Shown: positions 50,501 through 59,953 of the stretch, in pieces
Layout of the letters: each line of letters starts with the position of its first letter
Position numbering within the stretch: position 1 is the stretch's first letter
Assembly (NCBI GenBank): GCA_030340625.1
Contig: JAOPHQ010000601.1
Span: 102,501-166,500 of the forward strand
DNA length: 64,000 nucleotides
From: Merluccius polli
Lineage: Eukaryota > Chordata > Actinopteri > Gadiformes > Merlucciidae
Reading direction: 5' to 3'
Notes under the pieces: generated by a model
Told to the model about the DNA's origin: nothing
Seen by the model: only the letters and a program-made list of their open reading frames with translations
Databases searched by the model: none
Made by a program: the position numbers and the translations under genes

Positions 50501-51373
50501 GGCCAGAGCTTTGATAGGCCAGAGCAGCTCATTTTCAATCTACAGTAATCTTGCTGATAATGCAGCCTATAATGCTCTGCAACTATTCACAGTTCAGAGT
50601 GGCATCATGAAAACAACACGTTGTTAGTGGAGGACAATATATGCATAACGGTAGACGTTGATCCAATCACATAGTTTTCATCCATGCAAGTGAAAAAACA
50701 TGAAAAAGAGTTTGAGAGGAGATGGATGGCTATATTGTTCCTTGTTCAAACATGTGCATGATTGGTCATGAAAGACAAAGACAATAATGGCTTTTAGGCT
50801 CATTGCAATTGAATACATGAAGCCCAAGACGGCAATATAACATGTTCACAATGCTGTCAGAGAGCAGACCACTGTTAAACTCTTATGCTTGTGTCACACA
50901 GAGCTAGACAGTCAGAAATTCACCCATAAGATGCCCATAGCGCATGCTATGTGTGCTAGTGGGTGCATGAGACAGCAGCACACACGGGTATCTGATGTGG
51001 CAACTACAAAGCCACAAGCAAAGGCTGAAAACATGAAATGCTCTTTTGACATTCCGATCTAATCAGGAAATAGCTATTGGTATAAACAAACTTGTGAAGT
51101 CAATTTTTCCCCTTTTTCATACTGACAGTCACTTCTTCTTTTTCAGCAGTAAAATATATGCAGAGATGCACCACACAATGGCTGCTCTAATTAGAATATG
51201 CAAAGTGAATGATTATAATTAAAATCCTAATTTTGAAGGTTAAAGCACTATAGGCTAGTCAGGTTCACAAGCATTATAATACATTCAGGTTACACACAGA
51301 TAAGCCTCCAGATACCTTACCTAGATATAGGAATCTGCAGACGTTTTTTACGGATTCGTACCAACTCAGCCAT
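41300..51373 (-). CDS. pde1b: Calcium/calmodulin-dependent 3',5'-cyclic nucleotide phosphodiesterase 1B
   Basis: Cytosolic enzyme hydrolysing cAMP and cGMP when activated by Ca2+/calmodulin. Thirteen exons in phase: 51373-51321, 49387-49274, 49038-48856, 47951-47885, 47674-47558, 47011-46871, 46413-46313, 45154-45029, 43890-43789, 43578-43458, 42613-42532, 42410-42281, 41474-about 41338. Seen in order: a short basic N-terminus with calmodulin-binding character, VPSEVTDWLASTFTQ, EKPKFRSIVHAVQAGIFVER, metal-ligand motifs NPYHSHVHAADVTQ and HDYEHTGTTNN, HTADISHPSKPW and AELGLPFSPLCDR. The catalytic domain is intact. Some stretches resemble PDE1A/1C (DVDRWNFDVFALN), but DHALQTVLFEL and the neighbours ppp1r1a and nckap1l point to pde1b. 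The true C-terminal exon is not identified; reading past the last donor gives a stop at 41300. Confidence 0.88.
41338..41474 (-). CDS. pde1b: pde1b exon 13 (last found)
   Basis: NIWKESSRGLEWSLAHITSE and LVSFRTTWTRLTEDNKLKWK ERGSN; the VSFRxTW and WKER pieces match PDE1B. It may use donor G|GTGCGT at 41337, or read through a (TGTGCG) repeat to TGA at 41302-41300. Confidence 0.75.
41675..42201. repeat. CT-rich microsatellite blocks in pde1b intron 12
   Basis: CT tracts at 41675-41740 and 41883-42201 with TGTCTCTG interruptions; long Ser/Leu or Arg/Glu frames here are low complexity. Confidence 0.93.
42281..42410 (-). CDS. pde1b: pde1b exon 12
   Basis: GFIEFIVDPTFCLLSDMAEK and IVIPLVEENPGPPDP. 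Two same-phase donors are possible (ending at 42281 with GTAAAC or at 42293 with GTCACT); the first is closer to consensus. Confidence 0.82.
42532..42613 (-). CDS. pde1b: pde1b exon 11
   Basis: GDREAELGLPFSPLCDRNST LVAESQI, phase 1 end. The acceptor GTGAG|GGC is short of pyrimidines. Confidence 0.92.
42955..43425. repeat. Minisatellite of about 36 bp in pde1b intron 10
   Basis: Unit GAGATGAGAAGATAGGAGAA plus GAGCGCACAACAGAGG, about 11 copies with 34-base variants. It ends about 30 bases from the exon 10 donor. Confidence 0.93.
43458..43578 (-). CDS. pde1b: pde1b exon 10
   Basis: IDKPKALSLLLHTADISHPS to MEEFFRQ; the Asp in HTADISHP is a metal ligand. Confidence 0.94.
43789..43890 (-). CDS. 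pde1b: pde1b exon 9
   Basis: ELRTLVIEMVLSTDMSSHLL to CLQQQE; the ATDM/STDMS block is typical of PDE1. Confidence 0.93.
43897..43951. repeat. (AC)n microsatellite by pde1b exon 9
   Basis: AC repeats broken by ATGCATGCAT, starting 7 bases from the exon 9 acceptor. Confidence 0.9.
44345..44495 (+). mobile_element. SINE-like remnant
   Basis: GTGGCTCAACCGGTTA (box A-like), AGGTTCGATTGCC (box B-like) and CTACATGTCATCCCCTCTTT, an arrangement typical of a fish tRNA-derived SINE. Confidence 0.6.
44677..44786. mobile_element. hAT-type MITE (110 bp) with 8-bp duplication
   Basis: Starts CAGTGGTTCTCAACTGG and ends GGTTGGGGACCACTG, imperfect inverted termini of hAT type. CGCTGGAG flanks both ends (44669-44676 and 44787-44794). 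Confidence 0.88.
44767..45020. repeat. 41-bp tandem array seeded by the MITE end
   Basis: Six copies of [end of MITE TTGGGGACCACTG][CGCTGGAG][host CAGTAAGGAGCTAATCATGG]. It ends 7 bases inside pde1b intron 8. The last copy has CACTAAGG for CAGTAAGG. Confidence 0.93.
45029..45154 (-). CDS. pde1b: pde1b exon 8
   Basis: SEFALTYNDRSVQESHHLSA to NLTREEW. The acceptor abuts a GA/CT microsatellite and the donor (GAT|GTGAGA) abuts a 41-bp tandem array. Confidence 0.92.
45156..45402. repeat. (GA)n with AGACAGAAGAAGGTAG interruptions
   Basis: Higher-order repeat in which GA tracts alternate with GACAGAAGAAGGTAG. On the coding strand it is the polypyrimidine tract of pde1b exon 8. Confidence 0.95.
45534..46272. 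repeat. GT, GAT and AAT microsatellites in pde1b intron 7
   Basis: GT 45534-45612, GAT/GAC 45855-45914, AAT 46241-46272. An inverted repeat TGGGGAAAATCAGCATCCAA / TTGGATGCTGATTTTCCCC lies at about 45942-45994. Confidence 0.9.
46313..46413 (-). CDS. pde1b: pde1b exon 7
   Basis: HWLSELEVMACLFAAAIHDY, then EHTGTTNNFLIHT; the HD pair is a metal ligand. Confidence 0.94.
46871..47011 (-). CDS. pde1b: pde1b exon 6
   Basis: IPISCLTEFLTSLESGY to LLLRTGLV, including NPYHSHVHAADVTQT with the catalytic and metal-binding histidines. Confidence 0.93.
47483..47541. repeat. (AC)n microsatellite in pde1b intron 5
   Basis: AC repeats beginning about 15 bases past the exon 5 donor on the minus strand. Confidence 0.93.
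47558..47674 (-). CDS. pde1b: pde1b exon 5
   Basis: DVDRWNFDVFALNSASCDHA to LNSRFK, 39 codons, start of the catalytic domain. Confidence 0.92.
47885..47951 (-). CDS. pde1b: pde1b exon 4
   Basis: MFKRAYTAAMPDQPPAVVTC LR (22 codons), acceptor CCCAG, donor AGA|GTAAGT. Confidence 0.85.
48112..48855 (-). other. pde1b intron 3
   Basis: Unique AT-rich sequence from about 48200. I see no repeat family or exon in it. Confidence 0.5.
48856..49038 (-). CDS. pde1b: pde1b exon 3
   Basis: QSLDSEDDLQQLHSDGVPSE to AVQAGIFVER; strongly conserved PDE1 regulatory segment. Confidence 0.93.
49274..49387 (-). CDS. pde1b: pde1b exon 2
   Basis: LRGMLKQLEEKDIDYDEIKK and on to EAAYLDGTR, matching LRYMVKQLENGEINIEELKK of PDE1B. 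Confidence 0.9.
49388..51320 (-). other. pde1b intron 1
   Basis: About 1.9 kb with a short TGC repeat (49491-49511) and a small tandem of AGCTTTGATAGGCC at about 50479-50523. Nothing else recognised. Confidence 0.5.
51321..51373 (-). CDS. pde1b: pde1b exon 1
   Basis: MAELVRIRKKRLQIPIS plus two bases, donor AG|GTAAGG; phase 2 fits exon 2. Basic start like other short PDE1 isoforms. Confidence 0.75.
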
Positions 51374-51606
51374 TTAGAGTAAAATTATTCCCTTATAGAT
51401 CCACTTAAAAAAAATATATATAAAAAAAGCTAGAAAACTGGAGGCTGGGGAAGAATAAAGTCAAAAGTTCTCCTAACCACCACAACCCAAACTTGTTTGC
51501 CCTGAGACAGACTTCTGCTACAACTGCTCTCTCACCCACTTCTGGGAGACCTACTCCACTCCACTGTGATTGGTTAGTGCAACCCCAAAGTGTGTCAGAG
51601 TGAGCC

Positions 51607-51608
<2 letters not shown>

Positions 51609-51704
<96 letters not shown>

Positions 51705-51735
51705 AGAGAGCCAGAGAGAGAGAGAGAGAGAGAGT
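51609..51735. repeat. (GT)n-(GA)n microsatellite in the pde1b 5' region
   Basis: GT at 51609-51639 followed by GA to 51735 with two GCCAGA interruptions, about 240 bases upstream of the pde1b start. Confidence 0.95.
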
Positions 51736-51739
51736 GCAT

Positions 51740-53693
51740 CAGTGACTATGTGTGTGTCTTTCTTACACTGAGTGCTTATGCATTCATGTAAACCAGCACG
51801 TCGAGGTGTGTGTGAGTTGACCCCCTCCGATGAAGTGTTGAGTGTCGATGCTTTTAAGAAGGGTGTGTACACACTCTCTAAAAAAGACCCCGGCGAGAAT
51901 GTTTCCACCGCCGCTGTGAAAACTCAAGGGGACCACAGAGAGAGTCTTTCATTTGCAATCCACCAGAGACACACGAACCCAAATACACAAACAAGGATTA
52001 TCCTCAAAAGCCACAGGCAACAGCTCTGCGGGTTAACGACCGTTGCTTAGTGGTCACCGCTGCGGACACAAATGTTAAGAGGAGACGAACCCCTTTCACA
52101 GCGACACTCTCTCTTTGCTGTCTTTGGACCCGGTCTGTGTGCCTGTGCCAAGCGGCGATTCCCCAGTGCACAGAAATGTGGATGAAAGTATTTAATTTGA
52201 GTTTTTTTTTGTTGGATTGTTTTTCTTGTATTATTGGTTAAAATAGCAGCAGACAAGTGTACAGCCTCACAAAGAAAAGGTACAGGGAAAATAAAACGAC
52301 AAAAAAAAACCGTCACACTTTAACACCCGATTACTCATACAGTTGACAACATAGAGAAAATAGAGCCGGGGCAAATTCCCTTTTGAGAGCGCAGCGCGGG
52401 TACCACAGATATAGTGTAGTACTATTATTATTAATACTCCCCTCATGGGAGAGGATATACATACATTAACGGGAATAAAGTCAAAGACAAAGACAAACTT
52501 TTCGTTTTTCTGCCACGTTTACACTTTCTTCACAGGTCCCGCTAAATATGCAAAAAAAGTCTTTTTATAGCGAGAGCTGTGAGAGCCGAGCTGCAGCGTT
52601 GTCTTGGGAAAGCCCCCGCTGCCTCCCTGCTCCCCCGTCTCCCCCGCTGCCTCCTCGCTCCCCCGTCTCCCCTGCCTGCCTCGCTCCCGCTCTGGCCACC
52701 GGGTCACACTGGGCTCTCTGGCTCCCAGGCCCTTTGACATGTCACTCACTACACTACATCACTACGACTCCGCAGCCGTAGGACGATAGGCATGCCGCAT
52801 GCGGTCTGGGCGCTCCCTGTTGCCGCGGCGAGAGGAACTGTTTGAACATCGATTAGTCCAAGAGGGAAACATACAAGGGGAGGGATTAATGCAAAGAAAG
52901 GTCATAAGGCAATGTTTTGGGAGCATATTCAATAAAATGCCAGGTCAGAAATTAGCTATGTTTAGGACCTACTGTATGTTTACCTGTGTCTCAAACCATA
53001 AAGCAAACCAAACAACAACAAAAAAATCCCCAACATATTATTCTTATACGGGTTATAAATAAATCGGAGGGGGGCATATGGTTTTAGGGGTCAGTGGAAT
53101 GTATTCATGTGCTTGTTTTGGTAACTAACAAGTCTTCATTCACCCTGCCTGTCCTCCATCCCCTGTTAATGATGACAAACATGTCCCAGGGCAGTCAGTG
53201 GGACACGCCAGCAGCGCAGGATTTATCTCAGCAGGGGGAGAAAGAAGAACCGGTGACATCATAAATATTATTCAAGGTTTATATTTCCCAGGATGGGAAC
53301 CAGATATCTCAGTAGTACTTTATGAATTTGTTGTAGAGAATGACGACACAGCGGATTTTTTTAAATCTTTTTTTTCTCCTTGAATTGTGGAAATTGCCAA
53401 CGCGAGGTTGAATGTTTTATTTCAAATAACCTAATTAAAGCCATTCCAAGCACATACCGGTAGAAGAGGACAGACATTTAAAAAAAAACCAAAATGGACT
53501 CTCTCAAAATGTTAAATAAATAAAATAACACATTTAGGAGCTTTTAATTCACCACTCAACACATTCACTTAACCATGGTCATCGTCAGGAGTGGACAGCT
53601 TAAACATGATGCTGCACCCATAGTGGGTGGATAAATATGGATGAATAAAACATAAAATACAGAGATTAAAATACTGCACAATACAGATCCTAC
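51740..53693. other. pde1b upstream region (or first intron if the distal exon is used)
   Basis: Mixed sequence with a C-rich block (52610-52730). No coding exon recognised other than the candidate at 53694-53743. Confidence 0.4.
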
Positions 53694-53743
53694 CGTTCAG
53701 ATGTGGTCTCCCATTGCTCCAGGTTGATGCCGAGGTGGACCAT
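53694..53743 (-). CDS. pde1b: Possible alternative first exon of pde1b
   Basis: MVHLGINLEQWETTSE plus CG, then donor CG|GTAGGA. It ends in phase 2, exactly what exon 2 needs, giving ...TSER-LRGML. The ATG has a good context (AAGGATGG). PDE1 genes typically use alternative 5' exons. No homology recognised, so support is phase and position only. Confidence 0.4.
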
Positions 53744-53995
53744 CCTTGTGGCGGCGGTACGTCGGCGCCGTGACCCCTCCGTGCAGCGGACACATGTGCG
53801 CCGCTGTTGCTCATCGTCTCCGTGTGCGTGTGCGTGTGCAGGCAGCGCTGCGTGTTCGTGTGCGTGTGCGTATGCGCCGGTATGCTTCACTGCTCAAATC
53901 TGCATGTGTGTGTGTGAATAGACCCGAGTGTCTGTATATGTATTCTACGATTTATGTTGATCCTCTTTGGTTCTGTGTGTGGCGCTTGTGTCTGT

Positions 53996-53997
53996 GT

Positions 53998-54063
<66 letters not shown>

Positions 54064-54250
54064 CGTGTTGTCTGCCGAGCCTCCGAGTACTTATAGTGTT
54101 GAAGGACACCTTCTACGTCACCCACACTCTCGGCTGCAGGCTTATATATCAGGACCTGAGTTTCCACCATTAGCTGTCCCCTGTGTCTCGGGACCTGGCC
54201 CTGATCCACTGTGGACTAGTCCCATAATAGTCCCTCTGCATGCAAGGTCT

Positions 54251-54284
<34 letters not shown>

Positions 54285-54406
54285 CATATGTGTGACTGTA
54301 CACTTCCATGTGCACATCTTGACACCCTGCACACCCAGACACACAAACACACCATCACCACAATTGTCTATAAGCCTTAGTGGCTGGTTGCCACACTGGA
54401 GATGAC

Positions 54407-54444
<38 letters not shown>

Positions 54445-54455
54445 GGGGGGGGGGT
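53996..54455. repeat. GT, AC and GT microsatellites
   Basis: GT 53996-54062, AC 54253-54283, GT plus poly-G 54409-54455, between pde1b and nckap1l. Confidence 0.93.
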
Positions 54456-54622
54456 AGGAAAGGTTCAGCACAGGGCAGCAGCGAGTGATGAAGGTAGCGA
54501 GGGAGGCCATGTCCTGAAACACATCCTGCTTCCTGGTACTGCAGTACACCGCAATTAACACAACAGATAAGCATGGTAAAATAAGCACAACAAAAAGGCG
54601 ACACAGAAGCACACTCAAATAT

Positions 54623-54628
54623 TTTATT
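54623..54628 (-). terminator. nckap1l: nckap1l polyadenylation signal
   Basis: AATAAA on the minus strand about 240 bases after the nckap1l stop codon. Confidence 0.55.
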
Positions 54629-54868
54629 TTCAAGTAAAAATATAGCATCAAATGAAGATGTTGACATAGCACATTGGCCTTTAGAACAAGTTGAAACTTA
54701 AAAGATAAAGAAAAATGTAAGACTTGAATAAAGCGATTGCATTACACGTTTCGGACAGGCTGTTCCTGCTATTGTATCGACAGTTATGATCTGTCCATCA
54801 CACCTCGGCATTGTGTGACTTTAAAACCAGACTTTTCATTCGTAAGCAAATGGCTGAAATTTGGGTCT

Positions 54869-54991
54869 TCAGGCGTCGGCCTGCAGGAGGACGCAGGACT
54901 TGTAGACCTCTCTGTAGGAGTTACGCAGCAGAACGTATGGGAAGCATCTCTCCAGCATGTCCAGGCTCAGGAAGGGAGACTGCTCCACTAT
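54869..54991 (-). CDS. nckap1l: nckap1l terminal exon
   Basis: IVEQSPFLSLDMLERCFPYV LLRNSYREVYKSCVLLQADA, then TGA at 54871-54869. Confidence 0.93.
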   Translation of the reverse strand: MVEQSPFLSLDMLERCFPYVLLRNSYREVYKSCVLLQADA

Positions 54992-57900
54992 CTACAATGG
55001 AAATGGAGGTGGGAGAAAATGTTTTTGGTAAATCATCAATGGGAAACCACACCACACACATAAGCACACACGTTATAAGATAAATATCGTTATGCATAGC
55101 CACAAGACACACTGTGGTGAGTAAGAGGCGGGTCTACCATGTGTAGGAGCAGATAGACGGAGTCCCGGTTTTTAACCTCGACCCGTTCAACATTTTGTCC
55201 CAGCTGAAGCAGGGTGGCGGAAGCCAGCTTTGGAAGGACAAGTTAGAAAAATGTTTATGAACAAAAATAATGATTTTTTGAAAACATACAGTATATACAG
55301 TAGACTGACTTAGAAAGGTGTGATGTAAAAGCTGTTTGCCTAGATGGAGCAAGACACATGTGCCGCAATGTATATATTTATTTCACATGGCGCTTATCAA
55401 ATTTCAGTAAAATGACCCATCAGTAAAAATTGATGAGTCCCGTGTGGGTTTTCTACTACTAAGCATTTCTACTACTAATGCTAAGAATAAATGGTCACCC
55501 AAAGTTACTTCAAGCATGTATGTATGTATGACTTACTTACTAAATACTTTTCACTCTTCAATTGATTCCTAATTGATTTTTATATAACTGTTTTCACTGT
55601 AACTATGTATACCTCTTGTGAAGCACACTGAGTCTGCCTTGTGCATGAAATGCGCTTTATAAATAAAAATGTAATTGAAAAATGGAATAAATACTTACCA
55701 AAAGGAATTCTTTGAGTTGCTGCTCTATGTTCTGGCTCTGGCTAGCGAACATAGCCGCAGCGAGCTGGTTGATGGCGACAGCCAAACAGTGGATGTTGTT
55801 GTTGTGGCCTAGCAAAACACAAAATGTGTGCGTTGTGATGTGCAAATGTTTTGTGATGTGCAACTTTGAGTCAGTGTTATTCGTATATCGCCCTTAATCA
55901 CAGTAACACAGGGCTTCACGTGTCCACATTATACGACGATGCCTACCTATCTTGTCTCTAGTGCAATAGGCAAAAGGTGGCAGACATATGTTGGTAGTCA
56001 ACAACAGAACAGAGGACAGAGACTTACAGACGACTAGAGGACAGGTTCAAATGTTTGGGGTGAAGGGTGTTGTTGTGTGGAAGATTAGAGTCTGTTGATA
56101 AATGAACCGCAACATTAAACAGGAAACACACTATTTCCTCCCGCTCTTATGAGTCGTCGTGTGTTTCAGAGAGGGCAATGGAAAATACAGAGAAACTAAA
56201 TAAGCCCAGACACATGCCACCCTCTGCTTACGATAGAGATCTCCACTTTTTAGGTGCTTTTAAGGTTTTGGACCCCGGGTCCGGGCTTGGAGCCAAGCAA
56301 TTAGGGGTCAACCGGGGGGGGGGCCCGTGCCAAAACCAACTGTATCAATGCACGTCAGCCAGAGAAATCTGTAAACAACAGCCCCGTCGCAGAAACATGT
56401 TTCTCATTACTCTGACCCGCTCACACAGTCGCCACTCTCAACACCAGCTACCACACAAAGACAACGGCCTCTGTGTGAATTCGCGTTTGAACGAGGTGGT
56501 TTCATTTTTGTCGTAGACGGATCCACGGTTTGTGGGTCACATGTGTCTGAATGCAAAACTTCTCAATGGCGGAGAAACATAGCGAGTGAGGGAGCGGGGA
56601 GGGAGAGGGGACGTTTTTAGGAGTTACTTATTTTCAAAATCTTTGCTCTCTTCTGCTATTTTCTGCTTCTGTCTTTACAACTCTCAAATCTTAACACCTT
56701 TAACATATATCTCAATCAAAGCTGGAGATGCACCACTGCATCACTGCATCCTATATTCACTTTGTATTTATTTTTGTACTTATTTTATCTTATTTTTATT
56801 CTTTATTTTCTTGATATTTTTATTTTCATTTACTCTGTATAGGTAATTGCACTATATGTACCATTGCTGCTATGACGACCCCTTCGGGGATCAATAAAGT
56901 TCGTATCTATCTATCTAGAAGAAGATGGTCAAATATTCAAGAAAAATATAGACTAACCATAAGGGTATTTACCTGGATTATTTGTAAAACCAAATCCACA
57001 AATACATCAATTGCATGAAATAAATGGGCCTATTTACAGTAGATAAATACATTGTGTACAGACACCGCTTACCGCCATGCGCTCTGCTGTAGATGGAGTT
57101 GGGGTCCAAAGCCTGGGAAGGCAGGGACACGCCGATGTAGACCAACAGCAGAAAGGTCAGCTTGTACTCCTCGTCCACCGAGGTCTTATCTGGACGCCGG
57201 TTCATTACACACAAGTCACTTCATTACTAATTGAATAAGGGTTGGTTACACTGAATTAACTTCACTATAAATGGGTTAATTACGCAGAATTCAGCGAAGA
57301 AAATAATGAAAAATGGATGAATACGCTTTTAAAAGAAAAGTCAACAAATATGTGCGACATATTTCAACGTGTAAACATTGAACGTATGACATATTTAAAC
57401 ATCTGTGTTTTTCAACTAAAATGGCAAGAAAGTGGAAGTAGAGGTTTATTAGTTTGTATTCTGTGACTACCATTTACTATTTAGTCATTTATCAGACACT
57501 ACTTTGTTCTAAAGTAACTGACAGTGAATTCAAATACTGTATTCACTGATTTATTCATCCATGTTTGTATGAATCTATTTATTTCCAACAACTGACTGTT
57601 CGAGTTGAAAATCTTAAGATCTTAAAAAAAAAAGTGCTTGCACACTGCCCCTAACAAACACCAAAAATACACTTTGGATTGAAGTATAAATGCACAAAAT
57701 ATACATATTACCTGTGTACATATTGCTAATAGTTGAGACCAGAGCAGGGTCGATATCACATGTGAACCCAGCAGCTGACGCTAACTCAAACACATTCAGG
57801 GTCAGCTGCAAGACAAGAGCATTAAAGAGCAGCGTTCATTTTGAATCGCTAAATGTTGATGGATATACGCTCTAAAACGGGATCATTGAGACATTCAACT

Positions 57901-58504
57901 ACAATAAAAACCTGCCCTGCAATGCTAAGCTTGGTGTGTCACACAGCACGTCATATAAAAAAATGTACAAAAAAAAAAAAAAGGACATTATTTAGGTGAA
58001 CCGCATGGTTGTTGTAAGTTCCCAATTGTGACACATGTGTACTATTTCTCTGAATGCGTGTGGCTTTGACTGCAGAGCTGCAATTGTGGTGTTTTTCACA
58101 CATGCATGGATGTGGGTGGGTGGCAGTTGGGGGGGGGTGGGGGGTGGGGGGTGGGGGCGGTTAGTGACGTCTTTGGGGTCATTCTGGCCCAGACTTTGGC
58201 ACAGCTGTCATGCCTTAGCCTCTCTTAGAGCCCAGCAGGCACAGGCAGGGACAGGGGCGGTTCACTGTTAACACTCACACACAGCGCTGCCAAGAAATAC
58301 CAGGACTTCTTTGCTTCTGTGGTCCAAAGGTTAAGACATTTCTTCCCCCCCCCCCCCAATTAATCTTATATAGTCTTGTTTTAATACTAATATCAATCAA
58401 TCAATGTCTAATACAATAGTTCACATTTTGTAAAATAAAATGTAAACAATTTTTCCACTCTAAAAAACAAACTATATAAACCATAACTAAATATAAATAA
58501 ATGC

Positions 58505-58563
<59 letters not shown>

Positions 58564-58620
58564 TGTATATATACTGTATATATATTATGTATTTATTTAT
58601 AAATTATTATTTATTTATTT

Positions 58621-58679
<59 letters not shown>

Positions 58680-59918
58680 GGTAAAAAATGTGTTACATAA
58701 AAGTAAAAAACAATCTTTGATCTCTTTGTATTTGCATGAGTTCCTTTCATGGTGTGCTGTCACTGATGTGTGTGTGTGTGCGTTGCGTTTTGTACCTTCA
58801 TGTCGGTCTCAGGGGGAGATGAAGTCCCACAGGGACTCAATGGGGCCCATGAGATAAGGACAGTGCTTCTGCAGAACCTACACACATAACACACATCACT
58901 GCCTATAATACAATATTCTACGTGGAGACTCAAACATCCTTTTAAGGACTCCTTTTAAAAAGTCGCTGCGGATAAGATTTAAGAGCCATTATTTGAGTGT
59001 AATTTGTAAGAAATGCCACAGCCATCCGTCAGCTATTAGTGAGTGAAATGTGCTGTGAGAAAATCTGTTCTGGTTGACTGTGCGCCCGCCTCTGTATGAG
59101 ACAATTTAGATTTCGGATTTTTTCCTTTCATTGGTTCTGGGAATCCATCTTGCCTGTCAATCACATGTATATACGCAGCATTAGCATGAATGCATTAATT
59201 CGCATTAGCTCCACCACAGGTGCGTCGTGGATGCAACACTTCTCAATGGTGAGAAACGTACGGCGGGAGGGAGCAGATAGGGAAGGGATGTTTTTTTGGG
59301 TTGTTTATCTTCAAAATCTTCTGTTCTGTGCTCTTAAATTTTCTCTTAAATCTTACCAACAGCATCTGTTACCGTCTTTTGTAATCTTTGTGTCAATGAA
59401 AGCAGAACAGGATGTGTAAACAATGACAAATACTTTTTTTCACATGTAGATTTTTCAACACCATAAATGGCCTTTCTACATGAAGGGAGAAGAAAAAAAC
59501 CACCATTTTTAATTGGTGTTATAAATGTTTAGGCAAGCATTATTAGTCATACCCGACTTCTGGAAGTGACTGATGGAAGATTTTTTTATTTTTTTTTTAA
59601 TATGGAAGATTTAACATCACATTTTACTTTGCCAATTTATTTTCATTGTCATCATCATTACTGTGAGCATTATTATTACTACGAGCATTAATATTATGTT
59701 ACATTTTTGTCTTTATTTGATAATAATAATTGCTAATACTGCAGACACATAAACAAAGACATGACCTTCATTATGTCAGCAGTAGTATTGCAGCTTTTAG
59801 ACCTGTTGAACAAACTTACGTCCTTCAGGCTGTCTTGCACCATAGCTTTGAAGGTCAAGATGACCCCTATGATAGTCATCCTCTTTAGCACGTTCTCCCC
59901 ACCTGAAGAGAGAGAGAG

Positions 59919-59953
<35 letters not shown>

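Noticed and set aside
53690..53890. 66-residue frame starting at 53890
   Set aside because: The upstream part is a His/Ala-rich translation of GT/GC repeats. Only the last 16 codons from 53743 look like a plausible exon.
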